From Pedobacter sp. Bi126 (GTDB taxonomy: Bacteria > Bacteroidota > Bacteroidia > Sphingobacteriales > Sphingobacteriaceae), in contig NZ_CAKKMS010000002.1 in assembly GCF_918698245.1 (NCBI RefSeq), positions 992,001-1,056,000 of the forward strand: a stretch of DNA of 64,000 nt, in the 5' to 3' direction. The notes under the pieces were generated by a model. The model ran no database searches, had not been told where the DNA came from, and worked only from the letters and a program-made list of their open reading frames with translations. Shown here piece by piece: positions 25,979-34,135 of the stretch. Each line of letters opens with the position of its first letter. Positions within the stretch are counted from its first letter, which is position 1. Made by a program: the position numbers and the translations under genes.

Positions 25979-27175
25979 ATGAACATTTTAGTAATCAACT
26001 CCGGAAGCAGTTCCTTAAAATACCAACTTTTTAACATGCCAGAAAAAGCTCCGGTTTGCAGCGGTCTGGTAGAGCGTATTGGCATTGAAGGCTCATTTGT
26101 TAAACACACAGTTTATCACAACAACGAAAAGCATAGCATAGAACAATCAGGTTTTATTGCTAACCACGGCGAAGGCTTAAAACAGGTTTTAGCTTTACTC
26201 ACTGAGGGAGAATACGCGGTAATAGCCAGCCCTGATGATATTGCAGCCGTTGGCCATAGAGTAGTGCATGGAGGTGAGCACTTTACAGGTGCAACCCTTA
26301 TTACAGACGAGGTAAAACATCAGATCAAAAAGCTGTTTTCTCTTGCGCCGCTGCATAATCCGGTTAATTATAAATGTATTGAAGTAGCCGAACAGACTTT
26401 TGTAAACGCGAAACAAATTGCCGTTTTCGACACAGCATTTCATCAAACCATACCAGAACAGGCTTATCGTTATGCCATTCCAGAATGGTATTACAAAGAA
26501 CATGGCATCCGGGTATATGGATTTCATGGCACCAGCCATAAATATGTAAGTGAGCAGGCCATTAAATGGTTAAATAAAGTTGATACAAAAATTATCAGCA
26601 TCCACTTGGGCAACGGCTGCAGTATTACGGCCATTAGAAATGGTAAATCGATAGATACCAGTATGGGATTTGGCCCATTAAGCGGTTTAATGATGGGCAC
26701 ACGCTCTGGAGACATCGATCCATCGGTTATTTTTCATTTAATGGAGCATTCTGGATATACTTTAGAGCAGTTGAGCACCCTGGTTAACAAACAATCGGGA
26801 CTGTTAGGTGTAGGTGGTTCGAGCGATATGCGCGACATTAGAAAAATGGTAAGCGAAGGCAATGTAGCTGCAATTTTGGCGCTAAAACTTTATGCTTATA
26901 GGATCAAGAAATTTATTGGAGCTTATGCAGCTATTTTAAACGGTATAGATGCGATTGTATTTACCGCTGGTGTAGGCGAAAACGACAGTAACATGCGTGA
27001 GTCTGTATGTTCGGAGCTGAATTATTTGGGTATTGAATTAGATCCAGCTCAAAATACAGCCTATAATGGAGAATTGAAAGAAATTAACAAGGCAAGCGCC
27101 AAAGTAAAAATCCTGGTTATTCCAACCAACGAAGAATATGAAATTGCTCACCAATGTTTTGAGCTTATAGGTTAA
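25979..27175 (+). CDS. ackA: acetate kinase
   Basis: Transfers phosphate between acetyl phosphate and ADP, completing acetate formation or activation with Pta. The 398-residue chain has all signatures of the family: NSGSSSLKYQLF at the N-terminus, GHRVVHGGEHFTGA, YGFHGTSHKYVS, MGFGPLSGLMMGTRSGDIDP and the C-terminal FTAGVGEND. The ATG lies one base after the pta stop, giving translational coupling. A 13-bp inverted repeat about 85 bases downstream may mark the transcript end. Confidence 0.97.
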   Translation: MNILVINSGSSSLKYQLFNMPEKAPVCSGLVERIGIEGSFVKHTVYHNNEKHSIEQSGFIANHGEGLKQVLALLTEGEYAVIASPDDIAAVGHRVVHGGEHFTGATLITDEVKHQIKKLFSLAPLHNPVNYKCIEVAEQTFVNAKQIAVFDTAFHQTIPEQAYRYAIPEWYYKEHGIRVYGFHGTSHKYVSEQAIKWLNKVDTKIISIHLGNGCSITAIRNGKSIDTSMGFGPLSGLMMGTRSGDIDPSVIFHLMEHSGYTLEQLSTLVNKQSGLLGVGGSSDMRDIRKMVSEGNVAAILALKLYAYRIKKFIGAYAAILNGIDAIVFTAGVGENDSNMRESVCSELNYLGIELDPAQNTAYNGELKEINKASAKVKILVIPTNEEYEIAHQCFELIG

Positions 27176-27260
27176 TAGTAAGATTATCTTTGGATGGTAA
27201 GCCACCAGCCATGGAATTTCACTTTTAGTGATAAAAACTTTTGAAGTTTGGCTGGGAAAA

Positions 27261-27311
27261 GACTTCCGAAGTTTGCGCCAATGGCAATGCTCATGGCCAA
27301 CTTCGGAAGTC
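27261..27311. repeat. inverted repeat between convergent genes
   Basis: Perfect 13-bp arms GACTTCCGAAGTT (27261-27273) and AACTTCGGAAGTC (27299-27311), with a smaller GCCA/TGGC pairing in the loop. It sits between ackA (plus) and the VOC gene (minus), each ending within 90 bases, so it may serve both as a transcript end. No T-run follows. The wording recalls dispersed Bacteroidetes palindromes. Confidence 0.55.
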
Positions 27312-27320
27312 CAGTCAGGC

Positions 27321-27704
27321 CTAATCGGTTTCCAAAATAGACAAAATATTGCCGGCAGGATCTCTAAACCAGGCAATGTTTGGCCCTCCGTTTCCTCGGG
27401 AAATGCCTTTACTGTCCGTTTTGAGATACTCTTCATTATAAATCTCGAACTTTATTCCTTTAGCAATAAGTTCGTCGGCCGCTTGATCTATATTTCCGAC
27501 AGGAAAATTAAGTACCGTAAAAGTTGCCGGAACATGATTTGGTTTTGGATAAAGTAATACATTTGCTGATCCGGGAATAACCAGTTCAATTACGCCCATC
27601 GGGTTATCTTTCACTTCGATACCCAATACGCCTTGATAAAAATCTTTTGCTTTCTGTATATCGTCTACAGAAAATGAGCTGAATGCTTTTGAGTTTTGTA
27701 ACAT
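27321..27704 (-). CDS. VOC (glyoxalase-fold) protein
   Basis: Small protein of the vicinal oxygen chelate superfamily, 127 residues from the chosen ATG at 27704; an upstream in-frame TTG at 27722 is less likely because a purine run stands directly before the ATG. It shows one beta-alpha-beta3 pair: [37 protein letters not shown] and a C-terminal [17 protein letters not shown]. Metal-binding residues are plausible (E near 40, E near 120) but the substrate cannot be told; many relatives handle small aldehydes or antibiotics. Single-gene unit. Confidence 0.85.
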   Translation of the reverse strand: MLQNSKAFSSFSVDDIQKAKDFYQGVLGIEVKDNPMGVIELVIPGSANVLLYPKPNHVPATFTVLNFPVGNIDQAADELIAKGIKFEIYNEEYLKTDSKGISRGNGGPNIAWFRDPAGNILSILETD

Positions 27705-27817
27705 AATCTTTTTTTTATTCAATTTTCACGAGAACGAACAGTTAAATTTAACGGATTAAAACAATAGTAAAAGGCTGCATAAGCGGCAAAGTACGGGCCT
27801 AAACAAGACAACTTCCT

Positions 27818-28294
27818 TTAGCTTTTCCAGGCACCCAATAAACGCCTGATAACTACAATTTCGGCAACGTGGTAGGCATTATGATCGGCAATCTGTAGGG
27901 CTTCGCGTAATACACTTTGTCCATCGCCATGCGGGATTGGCACATATAAATCTGAAGAATCTAACAAAGCAATAAATTCTTTCAGATCGGCATCAATCTG
28001 TTTTAGTGTATTGTTCCAGGCATGTTCATCTTTAGGCGCCAGTTCTTTAGGCCAGTATTCGTCTGGCCATTTAGGCGATCGATGCGATCCATCTTTACTG
28101 AATTCGAGCATATCCCACTGAGCGATTCTAATGTGTTCGACCAATTGCCAAATGCTGTAAGGTAAGTTGTAAGGCTTTTCGCCCAATAGATTAAAAGGCA
28201 AATTGGCAACAGCATCTTTAAACCCTACATGCGCTCCACCCCCATTTAATAATATTTTAAGTTCCGTAACCAGTATTGATGTTTGATTTTCCAT
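27818..28294 (-). CDS. DinB-family protein
   Basis: A 158-residue four-helix bundle of the DinB/YfiT type. Histidines able to bind one divalent metal are in place: H near 53 in WQLVEHIRIAQWD and two in ADHNAYHVAEIVVIRRL near the C-terminus. The family includes thiol-dependent enzymes such as bacillithiol transferases and the N-domain of EgtB. It lies in the same region as the ergothioneine operon but separated from it by the class V aminotransferase gene, so a thiol link is only a possibility. Confidence 0.85.
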   Translation of the reverse strand: MENQTSILVTELKILLNGGGAHVGFKDAVANLPFNLLGEKPYNLPYSIWQLVEHIRIAQWDMLEFSKDGSHRSPKWPDEYWPKELAPKDEHAWNNTLKQIDADLKEFIALLDSSDLYVPIPHGDGQSVLREALQIADHNAYHVAEIVVIRRLLGAWKS

Positions 28295-28397
28295 ATAACA
28301 TTAGCAGATTGTATAAATCTAACAAACGTGATTCTCATAGGTTTGTATAAAAATCAATTTCGGTGGCAGCATCTATTTTTTTAACGCACAATTCTTT

Positions 28398-28405
28398 TAA
28401 ATTTG
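28398..28405 (+). promoter_or_regulatory. TAnnTTTG -7 box, start-proximal
   Basis: TAAATTTG, an exact consensus match, ends 3 bases before the ATG at 28409. This suggests that the true start is that ATG and not the in-frame TTG at 28403, which lies inside the box. Confidence 0.55.
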
Positions 28406-28408
28406 GGC

Positions 28409-29482
28409 ATGAACCTATCTTTTCCGATCCTCACCGCATATACCTATCTCAACACCGCTAATTCTGGCATTTTATCTACCAATCTGGCAGAATGGAGAAC
28501 TAAACATGATCAAGACTTTATAACCGGAGGAAGTATTTTCAGAACGGAAAGCCTGCCCATCATTACCGACCTCAGAAATAACATTGCTAAACTTTTCAGC
28601 TCAAAATCCGAGAACACCTATCTTGTTCAGAATTTTTCAGTAGGTTTTAATACTTTATTGAGTGGGTTGAACAAAAACCATCGTTTTCTATTGTTGGAAG
28701 AGGAATATCCATCTGTGAGTTATCCTGTAATCAGTATGGGTTTTGAGTACCATAGCATAGCCATTGATGAAAAGCTAGAAGAAAAGATCATCATTGCCAT
28801 TGAAAAATTTAAGCCTACTGTGCTGGCATTTAGCATGGTACAATACATTAGCGGATTAAGGATGGATGATGAATTTATCCAGAAATTAAAAGTTACATAT
28901 CCTGATCTTTTGTTGATCGGTGACGGCACTCAATTTTTAGGTACAACAAATTTTAACTTTGAAAAGTCAGGCCTGGATGCTTTGATTGGAAGTGGCTATA
29001 AGTGGCTTTTAGCCGGATACGGAAACGGTTATGCATTTCTTTCCGATCGGATGAAAGATGCGATTTACAGCAAAAACAAACTGGCCGAATTGCCTAAAGC
29101 ACCTTTCTTAAAAGGTAAAGACCACCTATCTATGTGTTTCGAACCAGGCCATTTAGACACTTTAAATTTCGGCACATTAAACGAAAGCTTAAATGAACTT
29201 GGCTCAATTGGTTTCGATTGGATTGAAAAAACTGCACAGGCAATTTCCAACAAAGCCAGGCTAGCATTAAATTCAAGGGGATTAATTCCAGATTGGACAT
29301 TGGAGCGAAAACATCAATCTACCATCATGAGTATGCCATTGGATCCAAAAACAGTTGACAAAATCGCTGCAGCCAAAATCCTTTGCTCACCACGAGGGGC
29401 AGGCACAAGGATTTCATTTCACTTTTATAATACAGAAGAGGATTTAAATCAACTGTTACAGGTTCTGGATAATCGTAACTAG
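28409..29482 (+). CDS. class V aminotransferase-fold PLP enzyme
   Basis: PLP-dependent enzyme of 357 residues (start at ATG 28409). N-terminus FPILTAYTYLNTANSG is typical of the cysteine desulfurase/isopenicillin N epimerase group; the cofactor Lys lies in IGSGYKWLLAGYG, with the Asp partner in LIGDGTQFLG. The C-terminus KILCSPRGAGTRISFHFYNTEED fits the same group. Mycobacterial EgtE, the C-S lyase of ergothioneine synthesis, belongs to this fold. The gene runs towards egtD and its 3' end overlaps egtD by 4 bases. It may supply the EgtE step; desulfurase or other lyase activity is equally possible. Confidence 0.85.
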   Translation: MNLSFPILTAYTYLNTANSGILSTNLAEWRTKHDQDFITGGSIFRTESLPIITDLRNNIAKLFSSKSENTYLVQNFSVGFNTLLSGLNKNHRFLLLEEEYPSVSYPVISMGFEYHSIAIDEKLEEKIIIAIEKFKPTVLAFSMVQYISGLRMDDEFIQKLKVTYPDLLLIGDGTQFLGTTNFNFEKSGLDALIGSGYKWLLAGYGNGYAFLSDRMKDAIYSKNKLAELPKAPFLKGKDHLSMCFEPGHLDTLNFGTLNESLNELGSIGFDWIEKTAQAISNKARLALNSRGLIPDWTLERKHQSTIMSMPLDPKTVDKIAAAKILCSPRGAGTRISFHFYNTEEDLNQLLQVLDNRN

Positions 29483-30453
29483 TCTACCTTCCAGATGGCA
29501 TCTACAAAATACTGATGTTGATCGAAGAAACGTTGAAGCGGTTTAAATCCGGTTTTTTCTGCAAGCTGATCGATATCATTAAGCGAATACTTTTGTGATA
29601 TTTCCATAAAAATATGCTCATTTTCTGCAAAATGAATGGCATTTTGACCAATATTCACAATCTGTTTCTTTAAACTGATGAGGTAACTTTTACAGGCACC
29701 AGATGCCGGATCGTAACAAGCATAATGCTCAAAATTGTTCAGGTCGAAATTGCCCTCTAATTCTTTATTGATCCGTTGAAGCAGATTGAGGTTAAATGAC
29801 CGGGTAATTCCGCCTTTATCATTATAGGCAGAAAGAATCTGCTGGGGATTTTTTTTTAGGTCAAATCCAATGATCAACAAATCCTTAGGAGAAAGCAGTT
29901 TTTTTAATGACGAGCAGAATTTTCCGGCATCGGCTATGCTCATGTTTCCGATATTTGCCCCCATAAAAAGCACTACTTTTCTGCGGCCAGATTGTTCTGT
30001 AGCACTTTTGAGCATATTAAAATAATCACCATTTAAACCTTTCATGTTTAACCCGGGAAGTTTTTTAGGCAAACTTTCTTCCAGATCTGAAATTACATGC
30101 GCGGAAATATCAATCGGGAAGTAACTAAATTCCAACTGATTATGCAACAATGATTTGAGCAGGTGAATGGATTTTGTGGCATCGCCAGCACCCAGTTCGA
30201 TTAAATCAAAAGCGCTCCCATCGGCTGATATTGCCTGAGAAATCTGGTTGGCCTGATATTGCAGAATTTCCATTTCTGCTTTGGTTAAATAATATTCCTC
30301 CATTTCCATAATCTGCTGAAAAATGCGGTCTCCGCTAGCATCGTAAAAATACTTAGAGCGCATAAATTTTGGCTCGGAGTGTAAGCCAGCCAAGGTTTCT
30401 TGGAGGAACTGTGTTTTGTTGTCTGTTGCTGTTTCGATAGTGGTGGTGGTCAT
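29479..30453 (-). CDS. egtD: L-histidine N-alpha-methyltransferase
   Basis: Trimethylates histidine to hercynine with S-adenosylmethionine, first step of ergothioneine synthesis. The 324 residues match EgtD: KYFYDASGDRIFQQIMEM near residue 34, SAM motif DLIELGAGDATKSIHLL, FPIDIS, LFMGANIGNM and the Asn/Tyr binding region further on (FIVGFDLKKNP-type motif as IIGFDLKKNPQQI). It lies 7 bases after egtB in a five-gene minus-strand operon that also encodes an Egt-type transporter and a disulfide reductase. Very likely correct. Confidence 0.93.
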   Translation of the reverse strand: MTTTTIETATDNKTQFLQETLAGLHSEPKFMRSKYFYDASGDRIFQQIMEMEEYYLTKAEMEILQYQANQISQAISADGSAFDLIELGAGDATKSIHLLKSLLHNQLEFSYFPIDISAHVISDLEESLPKKLPGLNMKGLNGDYFNMLKSATEQSGRRKVVLFMGANIGNMSIADAGKFCSSLKKLLSPKDLLIIGFDLKKNPQQILSAYNDKGGITRSFNLNLLQRINKELEGNFDLNNFEHYACYDPASGACKSYLISLKKQIVNIGQNAIHFAENEHIFMEISQKYSLNDIDQLAEKTGFKPLQRFFDQHQYFVDAIWKVD

Positions 30454-30460
30454 ATCTATA

Positions 30461-31612
30461 CTATTTTACTAATCGGATGCCTGTATATTGCCACCTTAAA
30501 TGTGGGTGGAAGAAATTTCTATAAGTAATACGTGAATGATTTTCAGGCGTGGCAATTGATGCACCGCGAAGCACTTTCTGGTTAACCATAAACTTTCCGT
30601 TGTACTCGCCAATGGCGCCCGGTGCTTTACTAAAACCGGGATAAGGCAAATAGGCACTTTCGGTCCACTCCCATCGTTCGCCCCAATTAAAGTGTTTGGC
30701 TGCTATTTCCCACTCAAATTCAGTGGGTAAACGCATGCCTTTCCAGCTTGCAAAAGCATAAGCCTCGTAATAGCTGATATGGCTTACCGGTGCGGTTAAA
30801 TCGATAGGTAAAAGACCAGCTAAAGTATAATTAAACCATTTTCCGTTAATTAAATGCCAGTACATGGGTGCACTAATGTTGTTGTTTTTCACCCAATCCC
30901 ATCCTTCAGCATGCCAGAAATTAAAATTTTCATAACCGCCTGCACCAATGAATTCGATAAATCCTGCATTGTTGACCAATGTTTTACTGATTGAAAAATC
31001 GTGCAGGTAAACTTTATGCCTGTTTAATTCATTATCAAAGCTGAAATCCTTTCCATCATAACCGATCTCATAAATTCCTTCTGAAATTTTGATAAAGCCA
31101 GGTTCTATTTCACTTACGGTTAAAACTTCTTTTTGGTTTTTCGAATAAGTTGGAAAAAGCGGGTTGTTTCCTAAAATGTATTTAATATCGGTTAGTAAAA
31201 GTTCCTGGTGCTGCTGCTCGTGGTTAAAACCCAAAATCAACAGCTCTTTTACTTCATCTGTTGGTGTCGTCGCCAGGAATTTCACCATGGCTTCATCTAC
31301 ATAAGCCCTGTACTGGTAAATTTCATTTACGCTCGGTCTACTTAAATTACCACGATCTGTCCGGATTACCCGATTACCAACCGTTTCATAATAACTGTTA
31401 AAAACGAAATTATATTCATCGTTATATACCTGATAATTAGCAGAAAACGGCTTTAATATAAAGGTTTCGAAGAACCAGGTGGTATGTCCCAAATGCCATT
31501 TTGGAGGACTAACATCCACAATTGGTTGTACCACATAATCTTCTGTTTGCAGCGGTTCGCAAATTTGTTCTGAGTATTTCCTGATCTGCAAGTATTCTTC
31601 TACCAGTGTCAT
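30461..31612 (-). CDS. egtB: ergothioneine biosynthesis sulfoxide synthase
   Basis: Iron enzyme joining hercynine to a thiol (cysteine or gamma-glutamylcysteine) as a sulfoxide. The DinB-like N-domain gives the iron ligands: H43 in PPKWHLGHTTWFFE and H131/H135 in HEQQHQELLL. The FGE-sulfatase C-domain follows (GMRLPTEFEWEIAA and a final RNFFHPHLRWQYTGIRLV). At 383 residues it is normal for the group. No egtA or egtC is present, which hints at use of free cysteine or of genes elsewhere. Its ATG overlaps the transporter stop by one base (TAATG), so translation is coupled. Confidence 0.93.
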   Translation of the reverse strand: MTLVEEYLQIRKYSEQICEPLQTEDYVVQPIVDVSPPKWHLGHTTWFFETFILKPFSANYQVYNDEYNFVFNSYYETVGNRVIRTDRGNLSRPSVNEIYQYRAYVDEAMVKFLATTPTDEVKELLILGFNHEQQHQELLLTDIKYILGNNPLFPTYSKNQKEVLTVSEIEPGFIKISEGIYEIGYDGKDFSFDNELNRHKVYLHDFSISKTLVNNAGFIEFIGAGGYENFNFWHAEGWDWVKNNNISAPMYWHLINGKWFNYTLAGLLPIDLTAPVSHISYYEAYAFASWKGMRLPTEFEWEIAAKHFNWGERWEWTESAYLPYPGFSKAPGAIGEYNGKFMVNQKVLRGASIATPENHSRITYRNFFHPHLRWQYTGIRLVK

Positions 31613-33183
31613 TAATTTTTATCTAAATAGTTTTTAAGATCTGTGATGGTATTAACATTCAGATCTTTTGATTGTTTTTGCCGCATCATTAAAGCATAAG
31701 AATTATTGAAACCTATAGGTTTAAGCCATTTGATCTTAAACTTTTTTTCAAATTCTGTGGAGACATAATCATAAGTTTTGTCTTTATCATGCGCCATTTC
31801 CTTAGCAATTTTTGGATCGGGCTGAAGCAAAACCAACAGGCCTGTTCCTGTATATTCTGGATAAAAATCGATCTGATCATTCATCAGTGCATCAAAACAG
31901 ATTTTTGTTCCACCAAGTCCTGTTTTGGTAGATACCTCATAATCTGTATTTCCTCTAATCAGCATGCTGTACATTTCGGCCAGAATATATTGTTCCCCAA
32001 AAATCTTGGATCCTATCCTCACTACACCCTTATGTCCGTTTTTTGGTGCTCTATACAAACCGATACTGATAAGGAAATCTTTTGCTACGCGTTCTGGTGT
32101 TTGATGCAAATAATCTGTTCTGTAATTAAGATCGGTCATAACCGAATCCGTAATTTCACCAGCAAGTAGATTCAAAGTTTCTGCTAATTGGGGAAATTGC
32201 TTCAATGCTTCATCCCGAACAATTGGCGCAGCATAGTAGGGTGGAAAAATACTTTTATCGTCTTTTAAAATCTTTAGATCAAAGGCTTTCAAACGGCCAT
32301 CAGTAGAGTAACCGCTAATTACATCCAATTCTTTTGAAAAAGCGGCCTTGTACATAACCGCATCGCTGATTACAATGGTATGAATTTTTAAGCCGTAGGT
32401 AGATTTCAATCCAAGATCACCGTCTTGCCTACCCATAAATTCAGGGGTAAATCCAGCGGTTAAGGTAGAACCATAAGCCGACGGAAGTGCATAAAAACCA
32501 CCTAAAATTAAAATCACAACTGGCAAAATGTACAATGCTTTTCTCAGCTTTTTAAAATTCATTTTCTGAACGAGAGAAAGCAAGGCATCGAGAATAATGG
32601 CCAATAAGGCAGCAGGAATAGCTCCAGCTAAAATCATGTTGGTATTGTTGAGCGAAATGCCTCCAAAAATAAACTCTCCTAATCCACCCGCTGCAATAAA
32701 AGAGGCCAATGTGGCTACGCCTACATTAATTACCGTTGCAGTACGGATACCTGCCAAAATAACGGGCATAGCTAAAGGTAATTCTACTTTTAACAGTATC
32801 TGGCTCTTGCTCATCCCCATTGCCCTGGCGGCTTCTTTCACATGCTGATCGATGCCAATAATGCCTGTATAGGTATTGCGGATAATCGGTAACAAGGCAT
32901 AAATAAGCAGCGCCACAATTGCAGGTTTTGCACCAATTCCTAAAATGGGGATCATAAATCCCAATAAGGCAATGCTCGGAACCGTTTGCAATACGCCGGC
33001 AATTCCTAAAACTGTCCCTGATAGTTTTCTTTTTCTGGCAATCAATACACCAAGTGGTAAGCCAATGGCGATGGCAAAAAGTAAGGAAATAAACGTTAAT
33101 CCAACATGCTGCAGGGTTTGGGAAAACAATTTATCAGATTGCTCATGCATAAACTGCCATAAAGTTTGCTGATGCTCATTCAT
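31612..33183 (-). CDS. egtU: ABC permease fused to permuted solute-binding domain (EgtU-like)
   Basis: Fused permease and binding protein, 523 residues, of the OpuC/EgtU type. The permease is residues 1-235, with the EAA loop EAARAMGMSKSQILLKVELP. The binding domain lies outside the membrane but its halves are swapped: residues 243-377 correspond to the usual second half (GFTPEFMGRQDG, ISGYSTDGRLKAFDL, FPPYYAAP) and 386-523 to the usual first half (VVRIGSKIFGEQYIL, DFYPEYTGTG, GFNNSYALMM, TITDLKNYL). Choline/betaine and ergothioneine transporters share this architecture; adjacency to egtB and egtD favours ergothioneine, by inference. The ATPase gene overlaps its start by 8 bases. Confidence 0.82.
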   Translation of the reverse strand: MNEHQQTLWQFMHEQSDKLFSQTLQHVGLTFISLLFAIAIGLPLGVLIARKRKLSGTVLGIAGVLQTVPSIALLGFMIPILGIGAKPAIVALLIYALLPIIRNTYTGIIGIDQHVKEAARAMGMSKSQILLKVELPLAMPVILAGIRTATVINVGVATLASFIAAGGLGEFIFGGISLNNTNMILAGAIPAALLAIILDALLSLVQKMNFKKLRKALYILPVVILILGGFYALPSAYGSTLTAGFTPEFMGRQDGDLGLKSTYGLKIHTIVISDAVMYKAAFSKELDVISGYSTDGRLKAFDLKILKDDKSIFPPYYAAPIVRDEALKQFPQLAETLNLLAGEITDSVMTDLNYRTDYLHQTPERVAKDFLISIGLYRAPKNGHKGVVRIGSKIFGEQYILAEMYSMLIRGNTDYEVSTKTGLGGTKICFDALMNDQIDFYPEYTGTGLLVLLQPDPKIAKEMAHDKDKTYDYVSTEFEKKFKIKWLKPIGFNNSYALMMRQKQSKDLNVNTITDLKNYLDKN

Positions 33184-34135
33184 GCGCCTGCGCGTTTTGA
33201 AATTGGTTAAATCCTTTGGTTAACTGTTCGAAATTAACGGCTTTGCTTTCTTTATCGGCACCAGAAACAAGAAGTTCGCTCCGATCAGAACTCCGCAACA
33301 ACTCCATCGCATCCCATACATTCAAATCAGCAGATAGGCTTCTCCCATCTTGTAGTGCCCCTTTAGGTAAATAAGTCCAAATATCCTGTATTTTAACTAC
33401 TTTAAATTCGAGGGCTAACCTTTGTCCGGCTAAAAATTTCCTTGCAAAATCATTTACCGGTTGATAAAGCAATTCTTTGGGTGTTCCGATCTGGATGATT
33501 TTCCCCTTATCCATTAAACAAATGCGATCTGCCAATTCAAAAGCTTCCTGAACATCATGTGTAACCATTACAATGGTTTTCCTTTTTAGTTCTTCTAATC
33601 CCTTAAATTCTTTTTGGATACTGGTTCGGGTAACGTTATCTAAAGCGCCGAAAGGTTCGTCCATTAACAATACAGAAGGGTCTGTAACCAAAGCACGGGC
33701 AAGGCCTACACGCTGCTGTTGTCCACCACTCAACTCATGTGGAAACATAGATAAACTATTTTCAGGAAGATGGAGTTTTTTGATCAGCTCCTGCGTTCGG
33801 ACTTTAATTTTTTCTTTATCCCATTTTAAAAGTTTCGGTACAACTGCAATATTCTCAGCGACGGTATAGTGTGGAAAAAGCCCAATATTCTGCATCACAT
33901 AACCAATTCCCGTTCGTAAAACATCAGGATCTTGATTGGTTATATTTTCGTCATTGATAAAAACCTGGCCTGCATCGGGTTCAATTAACCGGTTGATCAT
34001 TTTTAGCGTGGTGGTTTTACCACAGCCACTTGTGCCCAACAATACCAGCGTTTCCTTTTCTTCTACCTTAAAAGAGATTTTATTTACCGCTTGGGTATCT
34101 CCAAATTTCTTACTTATCTCTTTTAATTGGATCAT
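33176..34135 (-). CDS. egtV: ABC transporter ATPase (EgtV-like)
   Basis: ATP-binding subunit partnering the fused permease. It has Walker A GTSGCGKTTT (34-43), Q-loop YVMQNIGLFPHYTV, signature LSGGQQQR, Walker B VLLMDEP and the switch His in VMVTHD. Residues after about 235 form a degenerate CBS-like tail, as in ProV/OpuCA and EgtV proteins. Its ATG overlaps the stop of the disulfide reductase gene by 4 bases (ATGA), and it overlaps the permease gene by 8, so all three are translationally coupled. Quaternary-amine specificity is also possible. Confidence 0.85.
   Translation of the reverse strand: MIQLKEISKKFGDTQAVNKISFKVEEKETLVLLGTSGCGKTTTLKMINRLIEPDAGQVFINDENITNQDPDVLRTGIGYVMQNIGLFPHYTVAENIAVVPKLLKWDKEKIKVRTQELIKKLHLPENSLSMFPHELSGGQQQRVGLARALVTDPSVLLMDEPFGALDNVTRTSIQKEFKGLEELKRKTIVMVTHDVQEAFELADRICLMDKGKIIQIGTPKELLYQPVNDFARKFLAGQRLALEFKVVKIQDIWTYLPKGALQDGRSLSADLNVWDAMELLRSSDRSELLVSGADKESKAVNFEQLTKGFNQFQNAQAHE

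Noticed and set aside
27038..27557. Opposed frames across the ackA/VOC junction
   Set aside because: They lie over ackA, the inverted repeat and the VOC gene and show no protein-like pattern.
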